Assembly: GCA_000308255.3 (NCBI GenBank)
Contig: HG326664.1
Coordinates: 125,131-176,218, forward strand
From: Anaerococcus pacaensis 9403502
GTDB lineage: Bacteria > Bacillota > Clostridia > Tissierellales > Peptoniphilaceae
Length of the DNA: 51,088 bases
Direction of reading: 5' to 3'
The notes below the pieces were generated by a model. It searched no databases and was not told the DNA's origin. It worked only from the letters and a program-made list of their open reading frames with translations. The translations under genes and the position numbers were made by a program. This document shows positions 38,786 through 47,247 of this stretch, piece after piece; positions within the stretch are counted from its first letter, which is position 1, and each line of letters starts with the position of its first letter.

Positions 38786-39362
38786 AGTTTTCCTCTAGAA
38801 ATTTTTTTAAATGATTTATGGCCTTTGATCTGTGAGATATATGATTGATTTCTTCATCAGTCATTTCCCCTAGTGTCCTATCCTCGCCATCTGGTTTAAA
38901 TATCTGATCATAACCAAAGTCATAATCGCCTATTTCTTCTGTGGTAATAATCCCATCAAGCTCTCCCATAAAATAATGGTCATTGCCATCTTTATCTATG
39001 AAGCAGATTACAGTTTCAAAATGAGCATCTCTATTTGTTATGCCATTTAGTTCAAATAGTAGCTTATCTCTGTTGTCCTTATAAGTAGCATATTCACTTG
39101 CATACCTATGGGCATGAACTCCGGGTCTACCATCTAGAGCATCTACAAAAAGTCCTGTATCATCAGAAAAAACTGGCAAATGGATTTCATCAAATAGTGC
39201 CTTGGCTTTTTTGTAGGCATTTTCTTTAAGCGTTTGTCCATCTTCTTCTACTTCAAAATCATATATATCATAGTCAACCGGACTTTTAAGGTCAAATTGG
39301 TCTAGCATTAAGCTAATTTGTTGTAATTTATTTTTATTGCCTGTTGCAAAAACTATTTCCAT
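38778..39362 (-). CDS. rdgB: XTP/dITP diphosphatase RdgB (HAM1)
   Basis: House-cleaning pyrophosphatase that hydrolyses dITP, ITP and XTP to prevent their incorporation. MEIVFATGNKNKLQQI, SDDTGLFVDALDGRPGVHAHRYA and the C-terminal ISHRSKAINHLKKFL are all family blocks. At 194 residues it is full length. AAAGGAG lies upstream. It follows the lipoprotein gene by 42 bases with no terminator. Confidence 0.96.
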   Translation of the reverse strand: MEIVFATGNKNKLQQISLMLDQFDLKSPVDYDIYDFEVEEDGQTLKENAYKKAKALFDEIHLPVFSDDTGLFVDALDGRPGVHAHRYASEYATYKDNRDKLLFELNGITNRDAHFETVICFIDKDGNDHYFMGELDGIITTEEIGDYDFGYDQIFKPDGEDRTLGEMTDEEINHISHRSKAINHLKKFLEENYD

Positions 39363-39404
39363 TCTCTTCTCCTTTTTTTATCATATCATTTAATAATTGA
39401 TGTT

Positions 39405-40886
39405 TCAATTGCCATCAATAATTGTGTTGGTGTTGGTGAAGGCCTCTTCTAAAGTTTTTGCATTTGAACCGGATTGTTGGTCTAGAGATATAATTGCAGT
39501 TGGATTTTGAGTAGCTATTGAGAAAAATGGTCTTTTCTCAATAAGATTATCTATTACCCTATGAATCATAATTTCATCTTGGCTTTGAATTACTATATAG
39601 TTGCCATTATTTAAAATGTGAAAGTCCTTAAATTGTGGATTGATATTTCTCACCTGATCACGGGTAATACTGGTCTTATTTTCATTTCTTTCTTCTACAT
39701 AGTTTCTTACAGGTAGCTGGCTTGCTGCCATGACTTGACTATCTTTAGTATACAATGAAGTCTGTATAACCCACATGCCTGCGTCTCTTACCATGCCAAA
39801 ATTGGTATTATCCAAATCTATTTCTGATGGATTGACATCTGAAACTTTATTGCTAGCTTCGTTTAGTATCATATTTTCAAATTGCTCTGTAGCATCATTC
39901 TCACCAGTGAACTCGTCAATGGTAAGTAGCCTATTTTCTTCGAGACCATTTGTTGCTAAAAATCCATACTTTGTAATTGCATTATCATTAAATAAGGACC
40001 TTGTATATGAAAATGATATATAATCTCTATCGACGAAATTTAGCTTCATATTCATATCAAAATCTCTAAAGCTATATCTTTCATAGACAGCTGGGTCATC
40101 CATTTGATTTTCATATCTAGCAGGGAAGGCTTCAATGCTATCATAGATATCCTCTAAACTATTTTTAACACATCTTACCTTCCAATATTCGTCTTTGCCT
40201 CTTAGAAAGACATCAGGGGCTTTCTTGTATTTGACTTCTTCATCTTCTGGTATGCGGATAAGGTATGTGTAATAATTGTAATCTGGTTTTCCAGATGGCC
40301 TATCTGTTCTCTCTCTTACGCCTAAGAGTAGCGAAATATCTTCACTAGCAGTTTCACTTACGGCTGGTCTGATACGTTCATTATTAGCTAGGGCCGTATA
40401 AGTTTGAATTATCTCCCCATCTACTATATCAGACAATTTAGATAGATAAACCAATTTATCATCTGCTATATAAAATATTTCATCATCACTTCTTTTCACA
40501 AAGTCTCTGGCGAAAAATTGTCCTTGCGAGGCATTTATTACTACCACCATTTCTTCAGAGTCAGCAGTTATATTTTCAAAACCACGGTTAACTAAATATT
40601 CACTTAAATTTACATATTTTGATGTAAATGTAGGTGGAAAGGCGTATTCATTATTTATGGCTACGAGGTTGTCAGTAATATAAAGCCTATCGCCCACTTC
40701 TGGTGACTGGCTGTTGGATTTGTTGGTAATTTCTTCTACCTTTGTTACCTGCCAGGTACCTTCTAGTATAGGACTAGCTAGTTTTGGTGATACTATAAAC
40801 TCGTTTAATTCCTCAGGATTTTGATTGGAACAAGAGCTTAAAATTAGGCCAATGATAAATACTATTAATAATTTAATTTTCTTCAT
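39405..40886 (-). CDS. Lipoprotein of unknown family, in a two-component operon
   Basis: Predicted membrane-anchored lipoprotein. A signal peptide (KKIKLLIVFIIGLIL) ends in the lipobox LSSC with Cys19. The mature 475 residues are extracytoplasmic and unfamiliar: a first part beginning GTWQVTKVEE that recalls lipocalin-like starts, and a second with a repeated beta-rich feel. It overlaps the histidine kinase gene by 14 bases, so it is cotranslated with it. Such a position suggests an auxiliary to the kinase, as sensor, ligand-binding or inhibitor subunit, or its target; this is inference. LspA (18193-18642) could process it. Confidence 0.82.
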   Translation of the reverse strand: MKKIKLLIVFIIGLILSSCSNQNPEELNEFIVSPKLASPILEGTWQVTKVEEITNKSNSQSPEVGDRLYITDNLVAINNEYAFPPTFTSKYVNLSEYLVNRGFENITADSEEMVVVINASQGQFFARDFVKRSDDEIFYIADDKLVYLSKLSDIVDGEIIQTYTALANNERIRPAVSETASEDISLLLGVRERTDRPSGKPDYNYYTYLIRIPEDEEVKYKKAPDVFLRGKDEYWKVRCVKNSLEDIYDSIEAFPARYENQMDDPAVYERYSFRDFDMNMKLNFVDRDYISFSYTRSLFNDNAITKYGFLATNGLEENRLLTIDEFTGENDATEQFENMILNEASNKVSDVNPSEIDLDNTNFGMVRDAGMWVIQTSLYTKDSQVMAASQLPVRNYVEERNENKTSITRDQVRNINPQFKDFHILNNGNYIVIQSQDEIMIHRVIDNLIEKRPFFSIATQNPTAIISLDQQSGSNAKTLEEAFTNTNTIIDGN

Positions 40887-42315
40887 CGATTAACCTCGGA
40901 ATTTCTACTGTTACTGCTGTCCCTACACCATATTTACTCTTTATTATCATATTGCCATCATGAGCTTTTATAATCTCTTCACATATTGACAAACCAAGGC
41001 CAGTTTGTGATTTGCTAGATGATCCCTTATAGAATTTGCTTGTGATATAGCCTATCTCATCTTCCTTTATACCTTCACCATCGTCTTTTACAGTGATACT
41101 TACCATCTCATCATTTTGTTCAATAAGTAGGTCAATATTGCCCCCTACATCTGTAAACTTGATAGCATTATCGATTAAATTTATAAACACTTCTTTCATC
41201 CTATTCTTATCTGCATAGACCATGATTGACTTATAAATAGATGTAAGAGTGAAGTTGATTTCTTCATTTTTTGCCCTTGGTGTAAGCTGGGTATGAACTT
41301 GATTTACTAGTTCTACTATATCTAGTTCGTCTTTGTTGTATTTAAAAGTAGAAGATTGCAGCCTAGAGAAGTCTAGGAGGTCTTCAACCATCATTGATAG
41401 CCTGTCTCCCTCACTTTCTATAATAGTGAGCCCCTGATTTAGCATGTCTGTATCTTGCTGGATATCTTTACTTTGAAGTGTAATAGCCCAGCCTTTGATA
41501 GATGTAAGAGGTGTTCTAAGTTCATGAGACACTGATGATATGAATTCATTTTTTACATCCTCTCTTTTTATGATGTTTTCACTCATGAAATTTAATGTTT
41601 GTCCTAGCTCTGCCAGTTCATCTTTCCCTGTTACTTCGGCCCTAGCATTAAAATCGCCCTGGGCAAGTCTTTCTGATACAGCTATAAGGTTTTGGATCGG
41701 TGCTATAAGTCTATTACTTGCAATCAATGATACTAAAAATGCTCCTAGTATTACTAGTAGCCCAAAGATTATGTAGAAAAACATATCTGCTCTTACACTT
41801 TTATTTACAGTAGTCATAGATGATGTAAGCCTTAGGATGCCTGCTTGATTATCATTTGCAAGCAGTGGATAAGATAAGGATAGGAGTTCTTCATTTGTAG
41901 TTTCATTGATTCGTCTATATATACCTTGACTACCCTCTTTGGCACGATTGACATCGGCCTTATCTATTTCAGTTCCTATATCGCTAGTGGCTTGAGAATC
42001 AAAAAGTACAGTGCCTGAATTATCTAAGATTTGTACTTGAGTTTCATTGGCTCTATAAAAGGCGTTCTTATCTCCTAAGATAATATCATTTAAGTCATAC
42101 CTGTTACTGTAATTATTAAACTGTAGTTGATTAATCTTTGCCTGGTTTAGCATAGACCCTACTAGGCTTGATTGGTAATAATTTCTAATACTATTATAAG
42201 CAAATATTTCAAAGCCTATTACTACAGTCACCACAAATAGCATGATGAATTTAACTATAGTTGCCCTATAGGAATTATTTAGTTTTTCTAATCTAGTATT
42301 ATTTTTTACTTCCAT
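40873..42315 (-). CDS. Sensor histidine kinase
   Basis: Membrane kinase with two transmembrane helices (about 20-41 and 179-200) flanking an extracytoplasmic sensor of about 135 residues that resembles a double-Cache/PAS-like fold (VQILDNSGTVLFDSQ). A HAMP domain (about 200-252), HisKA with phosphoacceptor His264 in SSVSHELRTPLTS, and HATPase_c (N box FINLIDNAIKF, G1 DDGEGI, G2 TGLGLSICEEI) follow. No cytoplasmic PAS, so it is not a classical WalK. It overlaps the response regulator gene by ten bases and the lipoprotein gene by fourteen. The signal is unknown. Confidence 0.94.
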   Translation of the reverse strand: MEVKNNTRLEKLNNSYRATIVKFIMLFVVTVVIGFEIFAYNSIRNYYQSSLVGSMLNQAKINQLQFNNYSNRYDLNDIILGDKNAFYRANETQVQILDNSGTVLFDSQATSDIGTEIDKADVNRAKEGSQGIYRRINETTNEELLSLSYPLLANDNQAGILRLTSSMTTVNKSVRADMFFYIIFGLLVILGAFLVSLIASNRLIAPIQNLIAVSERLAQGDFNARAEVTGKDELAELGQTLNFMSENIIKREDVKNEFISSVSHELRTPLTSIKGWAITLQSKDIQQDTDMLNQGLTIIESEGDRLSMMVEDLLDFSRLQSSTFKYNKDELDIVELVNQVHTQLTPRAKNEEINFTLTSIYKSIMVYADKNRMKEVFINLIDNAIKFTDVGGNIDLLIEQNDEMVSITVKDDGEGIKEDEIGYITSKFYKGSSSKSQTGLGLSICEEIIKAHDGNMIIKSKYGVGTAVTVEIPRLIDEEN

Positions 42316-43004
42316 CTATAACCTGTGCCCCAGACTGTTTCTATATATTGAGGCTTGGCTGGGTCTTCTTCAATCTTGGCTCTAATCCTTCTTATATTTA
42401 CATCAACGATTTTTGTATCATTACTGTAATTTTCTCCCCAAGTTTCAGACATTATTTCTTCACGGGTCATTGCCTTGCCCTTATTTTGGATGAAATTTTT
42501 TAGAATAGTAAATTCTGTTGGGGTCACATCGATTTCAGTTTCATTTTTATAGAAAGTTTTTGAATACAAATCAAGGGTAAAAGGCCCATCTGATAGGGTA
42601 TTAGCGTTGGTTGTTGTGGCGTCTTTACTGGTAAGATTTACCCTACGCATTAGAGATCTGACCCTGAGAATCAATTCTTGCGGATTAAATGGTTTTATGA
42701 TGTAGTCATCAGCTCCTCTTTCAAGGCCTAAAATCTTATCTATGTCTTGGCTTTTAGCAGATACCATGATGATGCCTGTCTTTGGGGATTTACTTCTAAT
42801 AGCTTCACATACTTCATAACCGCTAATCCCTGGTAGCATGACATCAAGTATTGCCACTGCTGGGTCTTCTTCTTCAAATACCTTGATTGCTTCTTCACCT
42901 GTAGAAGCTTCTACTGTTTGATAGCCTTGGTATTCGAGATTTATTTTCATAAATTGTCTGATTGAATTTTCATCATCCAGGATAAGTACTTTATTATTTT
43001 CCAT
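42306..43004 (-). CDS. OmpR-family response regulator
   Basis: Receiver domain (residues 1-115) with acidic pocket Asp10/Asp11, phosphorylated Asp54 in AILDVMLPG and Lys104 in YIIKPF, then a Trans_reg_C winged helix with DVNIRRIRAKIEEDPAKPQYIETVWGTGYRWK-type ending (about 132-232). At 232 residues it is normal. It is cotranslated with the histidine kinase downstream, its likely partner, and overlaps the ROK kinase gene by 11 bases. Targets are unknown. Confidence 0.95.
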   Translation of the reverse strand: MENNKVLILDDENSIRQFMKINLEYQGYQTVEASTGEEAIKVFEEEDPAVAILDVMLPGISGYEVCEAIRSKSPKTGIIMVSAKSQDIDKILGLERGADDYIIKPFNPQELILRVRSLMRRVNLTSKDATTTNANTLSDGPFTLDLYSKTFYKNETEIDVTPTEFTILKNFIQNKGKAMTREEIMSETWGENYSNDTKIVDVNIRRIRAKIEEDPAKPQYIETVWGTGYRWK

Positions 43005-43896
43005 TTTCTATCCTTTCAAAGGCAATTTTTGCTGCTCCAATTATCCCAGAGTCGTTTAGAAATTTAGCTGGGATAACGCTAATATTTAGTGTATTATTGC
43101 AGATATCATTAAATTTCTCTATCATTCCGTCCCACCATATATCTTTTGAATTGATAACACCGCCACCTATAACTATGACTTCAGGATCAAAGATATTTCT
43201 TAGGCTTGTTAAGAAATGAGCCAAGTCATTTTGATAAGTAGTGAGTACTTCAAGGGCTGCATCATCCCTATCAATCCTATCTAAGATTTGTTGGCCAGTA
43301 AAATCATCACCTGTTAGTTTCTTATAGTGTTTACTCAATGCAGTGCCAGCGCAGTAAGCTTCTACACATCCATATTGGCCACATGTGCAGTAATCGCCAT
43401 TTGGATGTAAAATCATATGGCCAAGTTCTGCTCCCTGGAAGTGGGCACCAGAAAGAAGTCCAGCTTCTTTTGAATAAATTGCCCCACCAACTCCTGTACC
43501 TAAGGTAATCATTACTATATTATCTGCACTTTTGCATGAGCCTATCCACTTTTCTGCTAGTAGGGCTATATTCGCATCATTTTCGACAAAAACTGGTACA
43601 TCTACAAATTCTTCGATAGCCTTCTTTAGATTTAGACCACTCCAGCCTTCAATATTACCAGCAAAAGTCACTATTCCATTTTCGCTATCAATAAATCCAG
43701 GTGTTCCAATTCCAATTGCTATGGCGTCTTTATAATCAAGCCCATAAACTGTCTTTTTTATATTATTTAAGACTACATCACGGCCCTTATTAGCTTCTGT
43801 ATCTATACTATTGCGGTCTAAGATATTGCCCTCGCGGTCTATCAGGCATGCATTTATTTTGGTGCCACCTAAATCGATACCTATTACTTTATCCAT
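42994..43896 (-). CDS. glcK: ROK-family glucokinase
   Basis: Phosphorylates glucose with ATP. The ATP motif IGIDLGGTKINACLID, phosphate-2 region IGTPGFID, active-site GNIEGW and END (VENDANIALLAEKWIG), and the ROK zinc motif with CTCGQYGCVEAYCAG are present. At 300 residues it matches bacterial ROK glucokinases. The gene overlaps the response regulator gene downstream, so sugar kinase and two-component system share a transcript. Fructose or N-acetylmannosamine kinase cannot be excluded from sequence alone. Confidence 0.9.
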   Translation of the reverse strand: MDKVIGIDLGGTKINACLIDREGNILDRNSIDTEANKGRDVVLNNIKKTVYGLDYKDAIAIGIGTPGFIDSENGIVTFAGNIEGWSGLNLKKAIEEFVDVPVFVENDANIALLAEKWIGSCKSADNIVMITLGTGVGGAIYSKEAGLLSGAHFQGAELGHMILHPNGDYCTCGQYGCVEAYCAGTALSKHYKKLTGDDFTGQQILDRIDRDDAALEVLTTYQNDLAHFLTSLRNIFDPEVIVIGGGVINSKDIWWDGMIEKFNDICNNTLNISVIPAKFLNDSGIIGAAKIAFERIENGK

Positions 43897-43910
43897 AACT
43901 TTCCCTTCTA

Positions 43911-44867
43911 CTAGAGTTTAAATAATTGTTCTTGTAATCTCATCACATCATCGATTTGTTTTGACTCGATAATTTTACCAGCTAGATATTCCAAGCCATC
44001 TATTTTATTAAAGCGTAGCTTATATGCTAGGAGTACTTGATTATCTATATTAAGCTTAGATTTTACGATGTCATTTATATTTTTGTCCCCGTATTTTCTA
44101 TCACCTATAATAGGGGTATTATTTTCTCTTAAAGAAAATCTTATCTGATGGGTCTTTCCAGTGATTAACTCACATTCTAAGAGTGAATACTTGCCGTTTG
44201 TTTTAAGTGGTCTAAAGTGAGTGAGAATTCTGTCACCAGATTTACTAGCTTTGATTTTATTTTTAGATTCATTTTTACTGATGTTAGTATCTATAGTAAA
44301 GGCCTTGTCAACTTTTCCGTTTACTAGAGTCAGATAGTACTTATCTATCTTATTTTCTCTCATAGCTTCATTTAAGGCCCTAAGAGCGTTAGCATTCTTT
44401 GCCCCTATCACAAGCCCTGCTGTATTTCGATCAAGTCTATTTACTACTGCAGGAGTAAAAGTCTTATCTCTGGAATTTACTGCCTTAGTTTTATATAAAT
44501 AAGCAATCATATTATCGACTAGATTGTCCCCATAGTCGCTAGATGATGCTGAATGAGTGAGCATGCCAGGCTTTTTATCCATAATTATTATATTTTCATC
44601 TTCATAGACTATATCTAGATCAAAATCGCGTGGCTTATAAGTTTTTTTATCTATCCACCTATCATGATTTTCATCGGATATATACATTTTGATGATATCG
44701 CCTTCGTAAACGAACATATCAGCCTTGGCTCTCGTGTCATTTATCTTAAAATTCTTTTTTCGGATATTTTTCTGAATGACTGATAAAGGAGCATTTGGGA
44801 AATATTTTCTCAAAAACCTATCAAACCTTTGGTCTGCGTCATTTTTAGAAATTATTAATTCTATCAT
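43911..44867 (-). CDS. RluD-family RNA pseudouridine synthase
   Basis: Converts uridine to pseudouridine in rRNA or tRNA. An N-terminal S4-like RNA-binding domain (residues 1-65, FDRFLRKYFPNAPLSVIQKNIR) precedes the catalytic domain, with the Asp in VVNRLDRNTAGLVI (about residue 150) and LECELITGKTHQIRFSL. At 318 residues it matches RluC/RluD/YjbO-like proteins. The site modified cannot be assigned by sequence. The gene follows the 181-residue unknown by one base. Confidence 0.93.
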   Translation of the reverse strand: MIELIISKNDADQRFDRFLRKYFPNAPLSVIQKNIRKKNFKINDTRAKADMFVYEGDIIKMYISDENHDRWIDKKTYKPRDFDLDIVYEDENIIIMDKKPGMLTHSASSSDYGDNLVDNMIAYLYKTKAVNSRDKTFTPAVVNRLDRNTAGLVIGAKNANALRALNEAMRENKIDKYYLTLVNGKVDKAFTIDTNISKNESKNKIKASKSGDRILTHFRPLKTNGKYSLLECELITGKTHQIRFSLRENNTPIIGDRKYGDKNINDIVKSKLNIDNQVLLAYKLRFNKIDGLEYLAGKIIESKQIDDVMRLQEQLFKL

Positions 44868-44868
44868 A

Positions 44869-45414
44869 CTAATAAGATTTATTTACATACGAATCAATAA
44901 TAGAAGGCCTACATTCATCATCAAAGCAGTCATTTTGGCGAAGTTTATCAAGTATATCTTTATTTTTGGAATGAAGTATAGCTTTATCGATGGATTTTAT
45001 ATGTATTTCAAATATCTCACCCATCAGTCTCTTGGACTTTAGCCTTATAAAATAACTTTCCACATCCTTATAGTCTATAATTTCTAATAAATTAATTGTG
45101 GCCTTATCTTTTAGATAATAGTAGTTTTCCCTATCATTTATGAGCCTGGTATATAACTTTTTCTTTTTAGGATTGTGGATTATTTTTATTGCTTCGCTAT
45201 TTGCCTTTTTTGCTAAGAGATTGTAATACTGGTAATTGTAGATAGCTTGGTCTATGGTCTTTATATCAGTAAAAGGCTTTAAGTCAAGCTTCATGATATA
45301 AGAGATATTAGCATCTAGAAAGCTATCCTTATCATATATTGATTGGTCTAATAAATCTATCGATTCCTTTCTGAAAGCCTCAAAGGCTTTTAATTTGTCA
45401 ACTTCATTTATCAT
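44869..45414 (-). CDS. Unknown 181-residue protein sharing a motif with 36065-36781
   Basis: I do not recognise it. The protein is helical, charged (many Lys, Asp, Tyr) and soluble, with no signal or nucleotide motif. Residues 85-113 align ungapped to residues 84-112 of the unknown at 36065-36781, with 10 of 29 identical, centred on LKDKATINLLEI. Two cysteines near the end (CFDDEC) might bind metal. The start lies four bases from the U run of a hairpin whose 3' arm has GAGG, an awkward ribosome binding site. Translation downstream is tightly linked to the RluD-like gene, one base away. Confidence 0.78.
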   Translation of the reverse strand: MINEVDKLKAFEAFRKESIDLLDQSIYDKDSFLDANISYIMKLDLKPFTDIKTIDQAIYNYQYYNLLAKKANSEAIKIIHNPKKKKLYTRLINDRENYYYLKDKATINLLEIIDYKDVESYFIRLKSKRLMGEIFEIHIKSIDKAILHSKNKDILDKLRQNDCFDDECRPSIIDSYVNKSY

Positions 45415-45417
45415 AAT

Positions 45418-45441
45418 AAAAAACCGCCTCGAAAGAGACGG
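45418..45441 (-). terminator. Hairpin with U run after the P-loop gene
   Basis: CCGTCTC and GAGGCGG pair in a 7-bp stem (one G-U) with a TTTC loop, followed by six U. It lies between the P-loop gene stop and the next gene, whose ATG is four bases past the U run. Confidence 0.85.
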
Positions 45442-45452
45442 CCATTTCTAAT

Positions 45453-45875
45453 CTAGTTGTTTAGTTCAACGATTTCTGCTTCAAGTGACTCAGGTAAATC
45501 TTCTTTTGACCAATCTAAACCAAGATATATATCAGCTTTAGCATATTCTGAAAGTTCTTTAAGCTCTGTAGTTAATTTTTCGATATTATCTTCTTTAATA
45601 TCAACAAGTTTGTAGATGCCATCTACATATACTTTACTGATATCGAAGTCGCGAGCTAGTATCCCTGCGATGAAGCCTCTAAGTGATTGTACACAGTCTA
45701 TCTTGTATGATTTAGCACTGATAACTCTTATTTTATGGTCTAGGATTCTCTCTCTATCATCGCTAGAAGTAATAAATACAACATTTGAAGAATCATCTTT
45801 AACTTGTTTTTCTACTTCATCAATAAGGTGTTGAGTTTTGCCTGTTCCTGATTGGCCTAGTACGTAATATATCAT
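45453..45875 (-). CDS. Small P-loop ATPase-like protein of unknown role
   Basis: Begins IYYVLGQSGTGKTQHLIDEV, with a Walker A motif at residues 7-14 (GQSGTGKT). A likely Walker B follows (SKVYVDGI), with Asp but no adjacent Glu. At 140 residues it is far smaller than most P-loop ATPases; the N-terminus resembles those of AddB- or RecA-like proteins, but there is no DNA-binding domain or helicase motif. It could be a nucleotide sensor or kinase-like protein. It overlaps nothing: one base after the radical SAM gene, and a terminator follows. Confidence in the frame is high, in function nil. Confidence 0.78.
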   Translation of the reverse strand: MIYYVLGQSGTGKTQHLIDEVEKQVKDDSSNVVFITSSDDRERILDHKIRVISAKSYKIDCVQSLRGFIAGILARDFDISKVYVDGIYKLVDIKEDNIEKLTTELKELSEYAKADIYLGLDWSKEDLPESLEAEIVELNN

Positions 45876-46823
45876 TTAATTTTCCCCCTTGATTTTATCA
45901 AATATTATTTTTTTGGACTTATCTCCTTGGGTAAATCCATTTTTTTGCATCGTTTCGACTATTTCATCTCGGATAAGCCACCAAGATGTATCCCAATTAC
46001 AAAATGCTGTTTCTTCTTCCGGAGCCCTGCCTACGAGCCTTTGCACTGCCACATCTGGTTTTATAATTCTTAAGAATTCGATCACATTCGTTTGATATTC
46101 TTCCTTACTTGGAATCTCAAACTCATTATTTTCATACATTTGATAGAGCTTGGTGCCTTTAATAACAAAAAGTGAATGTATCTTTATCTCTTTGACATTT
46201 AAGGCATTTATTATCCTAGCTGTTTGTCTTACATCGCGAATATCATCCCAAGGTAGAGATAATATAACGTGCGTGCATATACGAAATCCGTATTTATTAA
46301 TAAGATTGCAAGCTTCGATAAAGTCAGCTAAGTCTTCGCCCCTATTCAGGATCTCTAGTGTCTTGTAATTAGCAGTTTGAAGTCCAAGTTCAATTGTGAT
46401 ATCTTTTCCAGTTGACTTACTCCATTCTTTTAAGAAAATGAGTTTATCTTCTGTGACAGAATCTGACCTAGTTGAAATTGAAACTCCAACTACATAGTCT
46501 TTGTCACAGGCTCTTATTATCTCTTTAAAATCATTTAGAGGCATATAGGTATTAGTAAAGTTTTGAAAATATGCTATAAACTTATTTGCCTTATACCTAC
46601 TACCTATATAATCCCTATTTTGGCTAAGCTGTTGATTTACAGTCATGTACGAAGGTAGGTTTTCAAAACTTCCACCTTCTTCACCACAAAAGATACAGCC
46701 ACCGTAGCATGCTGCCCCATCTCTATTGGGACAAGTAAGAGATAGCTTTACTGGTAACTTGTAGACTTTTTCTCCATAAATATCTTTATAGTATGAGCTG
46801 ATTGAATAATAAGGATTATTCAT
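45876..46823 (-). CDS. TIGR01212-family radical SAM protein (YtqA-like)
   Basis: Radical SAM enzyme of the TIGR01212 type (Bacillus YtqA), whose reaction is unknown. KLSLTCPNRDGAACYGGCIFCGEEGG carries the cluster cysteines in the N-terminal region (CX5-plus extended form). SISTRSDSVTEDKLIFL and ITIELGLQTANYKTLEILNRGE are the radical SAM barrel marks, and the C-terminal VQRLVGRAPEEE is typical of the family. At 315 residues it is normal. It overlaps the DUF1292 gene by eight bases. Confidence 0.9.
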   Translation of the reverse strand: MNNPYYSISSYYKDIYGEKVYKLPVKLSLTCPNRDGAACYGGCIFCGEEGGSFENLPSYMTVNQQLSQNRDYIGSRYKANKFIAYFQNFTNTYMPLNDFKEIIRACDKDYVVGVSISTRSDSVTEDKLIFLKEWSKSTGKDITIELGLQTANYKTLEILNRGEDLADFIEACNLINKYGFRICTHVILSLPWDDIRDVRQTARIINALNVKEIKIHSLFVIKGTKLYQMYENNEFEIPSKEEYQTNVIEFLRIIKPDVAVQRLVGRAPEEETAFCNWDTSWWLIRDEIVETMQKNGFTQGDKSKKIIFDKIKGEN

Positions 46824-47229
46824 CTATCTCAAAATCTTCGTCTTCTTCGATATAATCTTCTTCATCATCGAAATCTTCAAAATCATGATCATGCATTTCA
46901 AATTCTTCGTTGTATGAGTCTACTACTTCATCTAGTGCTTCATCATCCCAGTAGTGGGTAAATAAGTGGAATACTGTTTCGAGTTCGTCTTCATCTTCGA
47001 TAATTTGTAGGTCTATTTCATCATTATTAAATGAATCCTCGTAATAGAATAGGTATATGTCATTGCTTTCGCTTGAGATAAGAGCTACATAATCAGTGCC
47101 ATCGACTGAAAATACATCGATTAGATAACACTCATCAGTAGCATCTCCTAAATCGATTTCAATAACTGCTTTACCTTCATTTTTTAAAAATTCTAATTCA
47201 TGACCATGAATCTCTAATTTTTCTGCCAT
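46816..47229 (-). CDS. DUF1292 family protein, acidic long form
   Basis: DUF1292 core in residues 20-95: VIEIDLGDATDECYLIDVFSVDGTDYVALIS, FYYEDSFNNDEIDLQIIEDEDELETVF. The C-terminal 40 residues are almost all Asp, Glu and Phe/His, making it strongly acidic. At 137 residues it is longer than the one at 5547-5789. GGAG precedes the ATG. It lies upstream of the radical SAM gene with an eight-base overlap and 18 bases downstream of the PepD-like gene. Confidence 0.83.
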   Translation of the reverse strand: MAEKLEIHGHELEFLKNEGKAVIEIDLGDATDECYLIDVFSVDGTDYVALISSESNDIYLFYYEDSFNNDEIDLQIIEDEDELETVFHLFTHYWDDEALDEVVDSYNEEFEMHDHDFEDFDDEEDYIEEDEDFEIDE

Positions 47230-47247
47230 AAATACTCCTTACTATGT

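Noticed and set aside
42306..43004. WalR-type essential regulator
   Set aside because: The kinase lacks the PAS domain of WalK and no walH/I/J genes follow, so the WalRK name is not justified.
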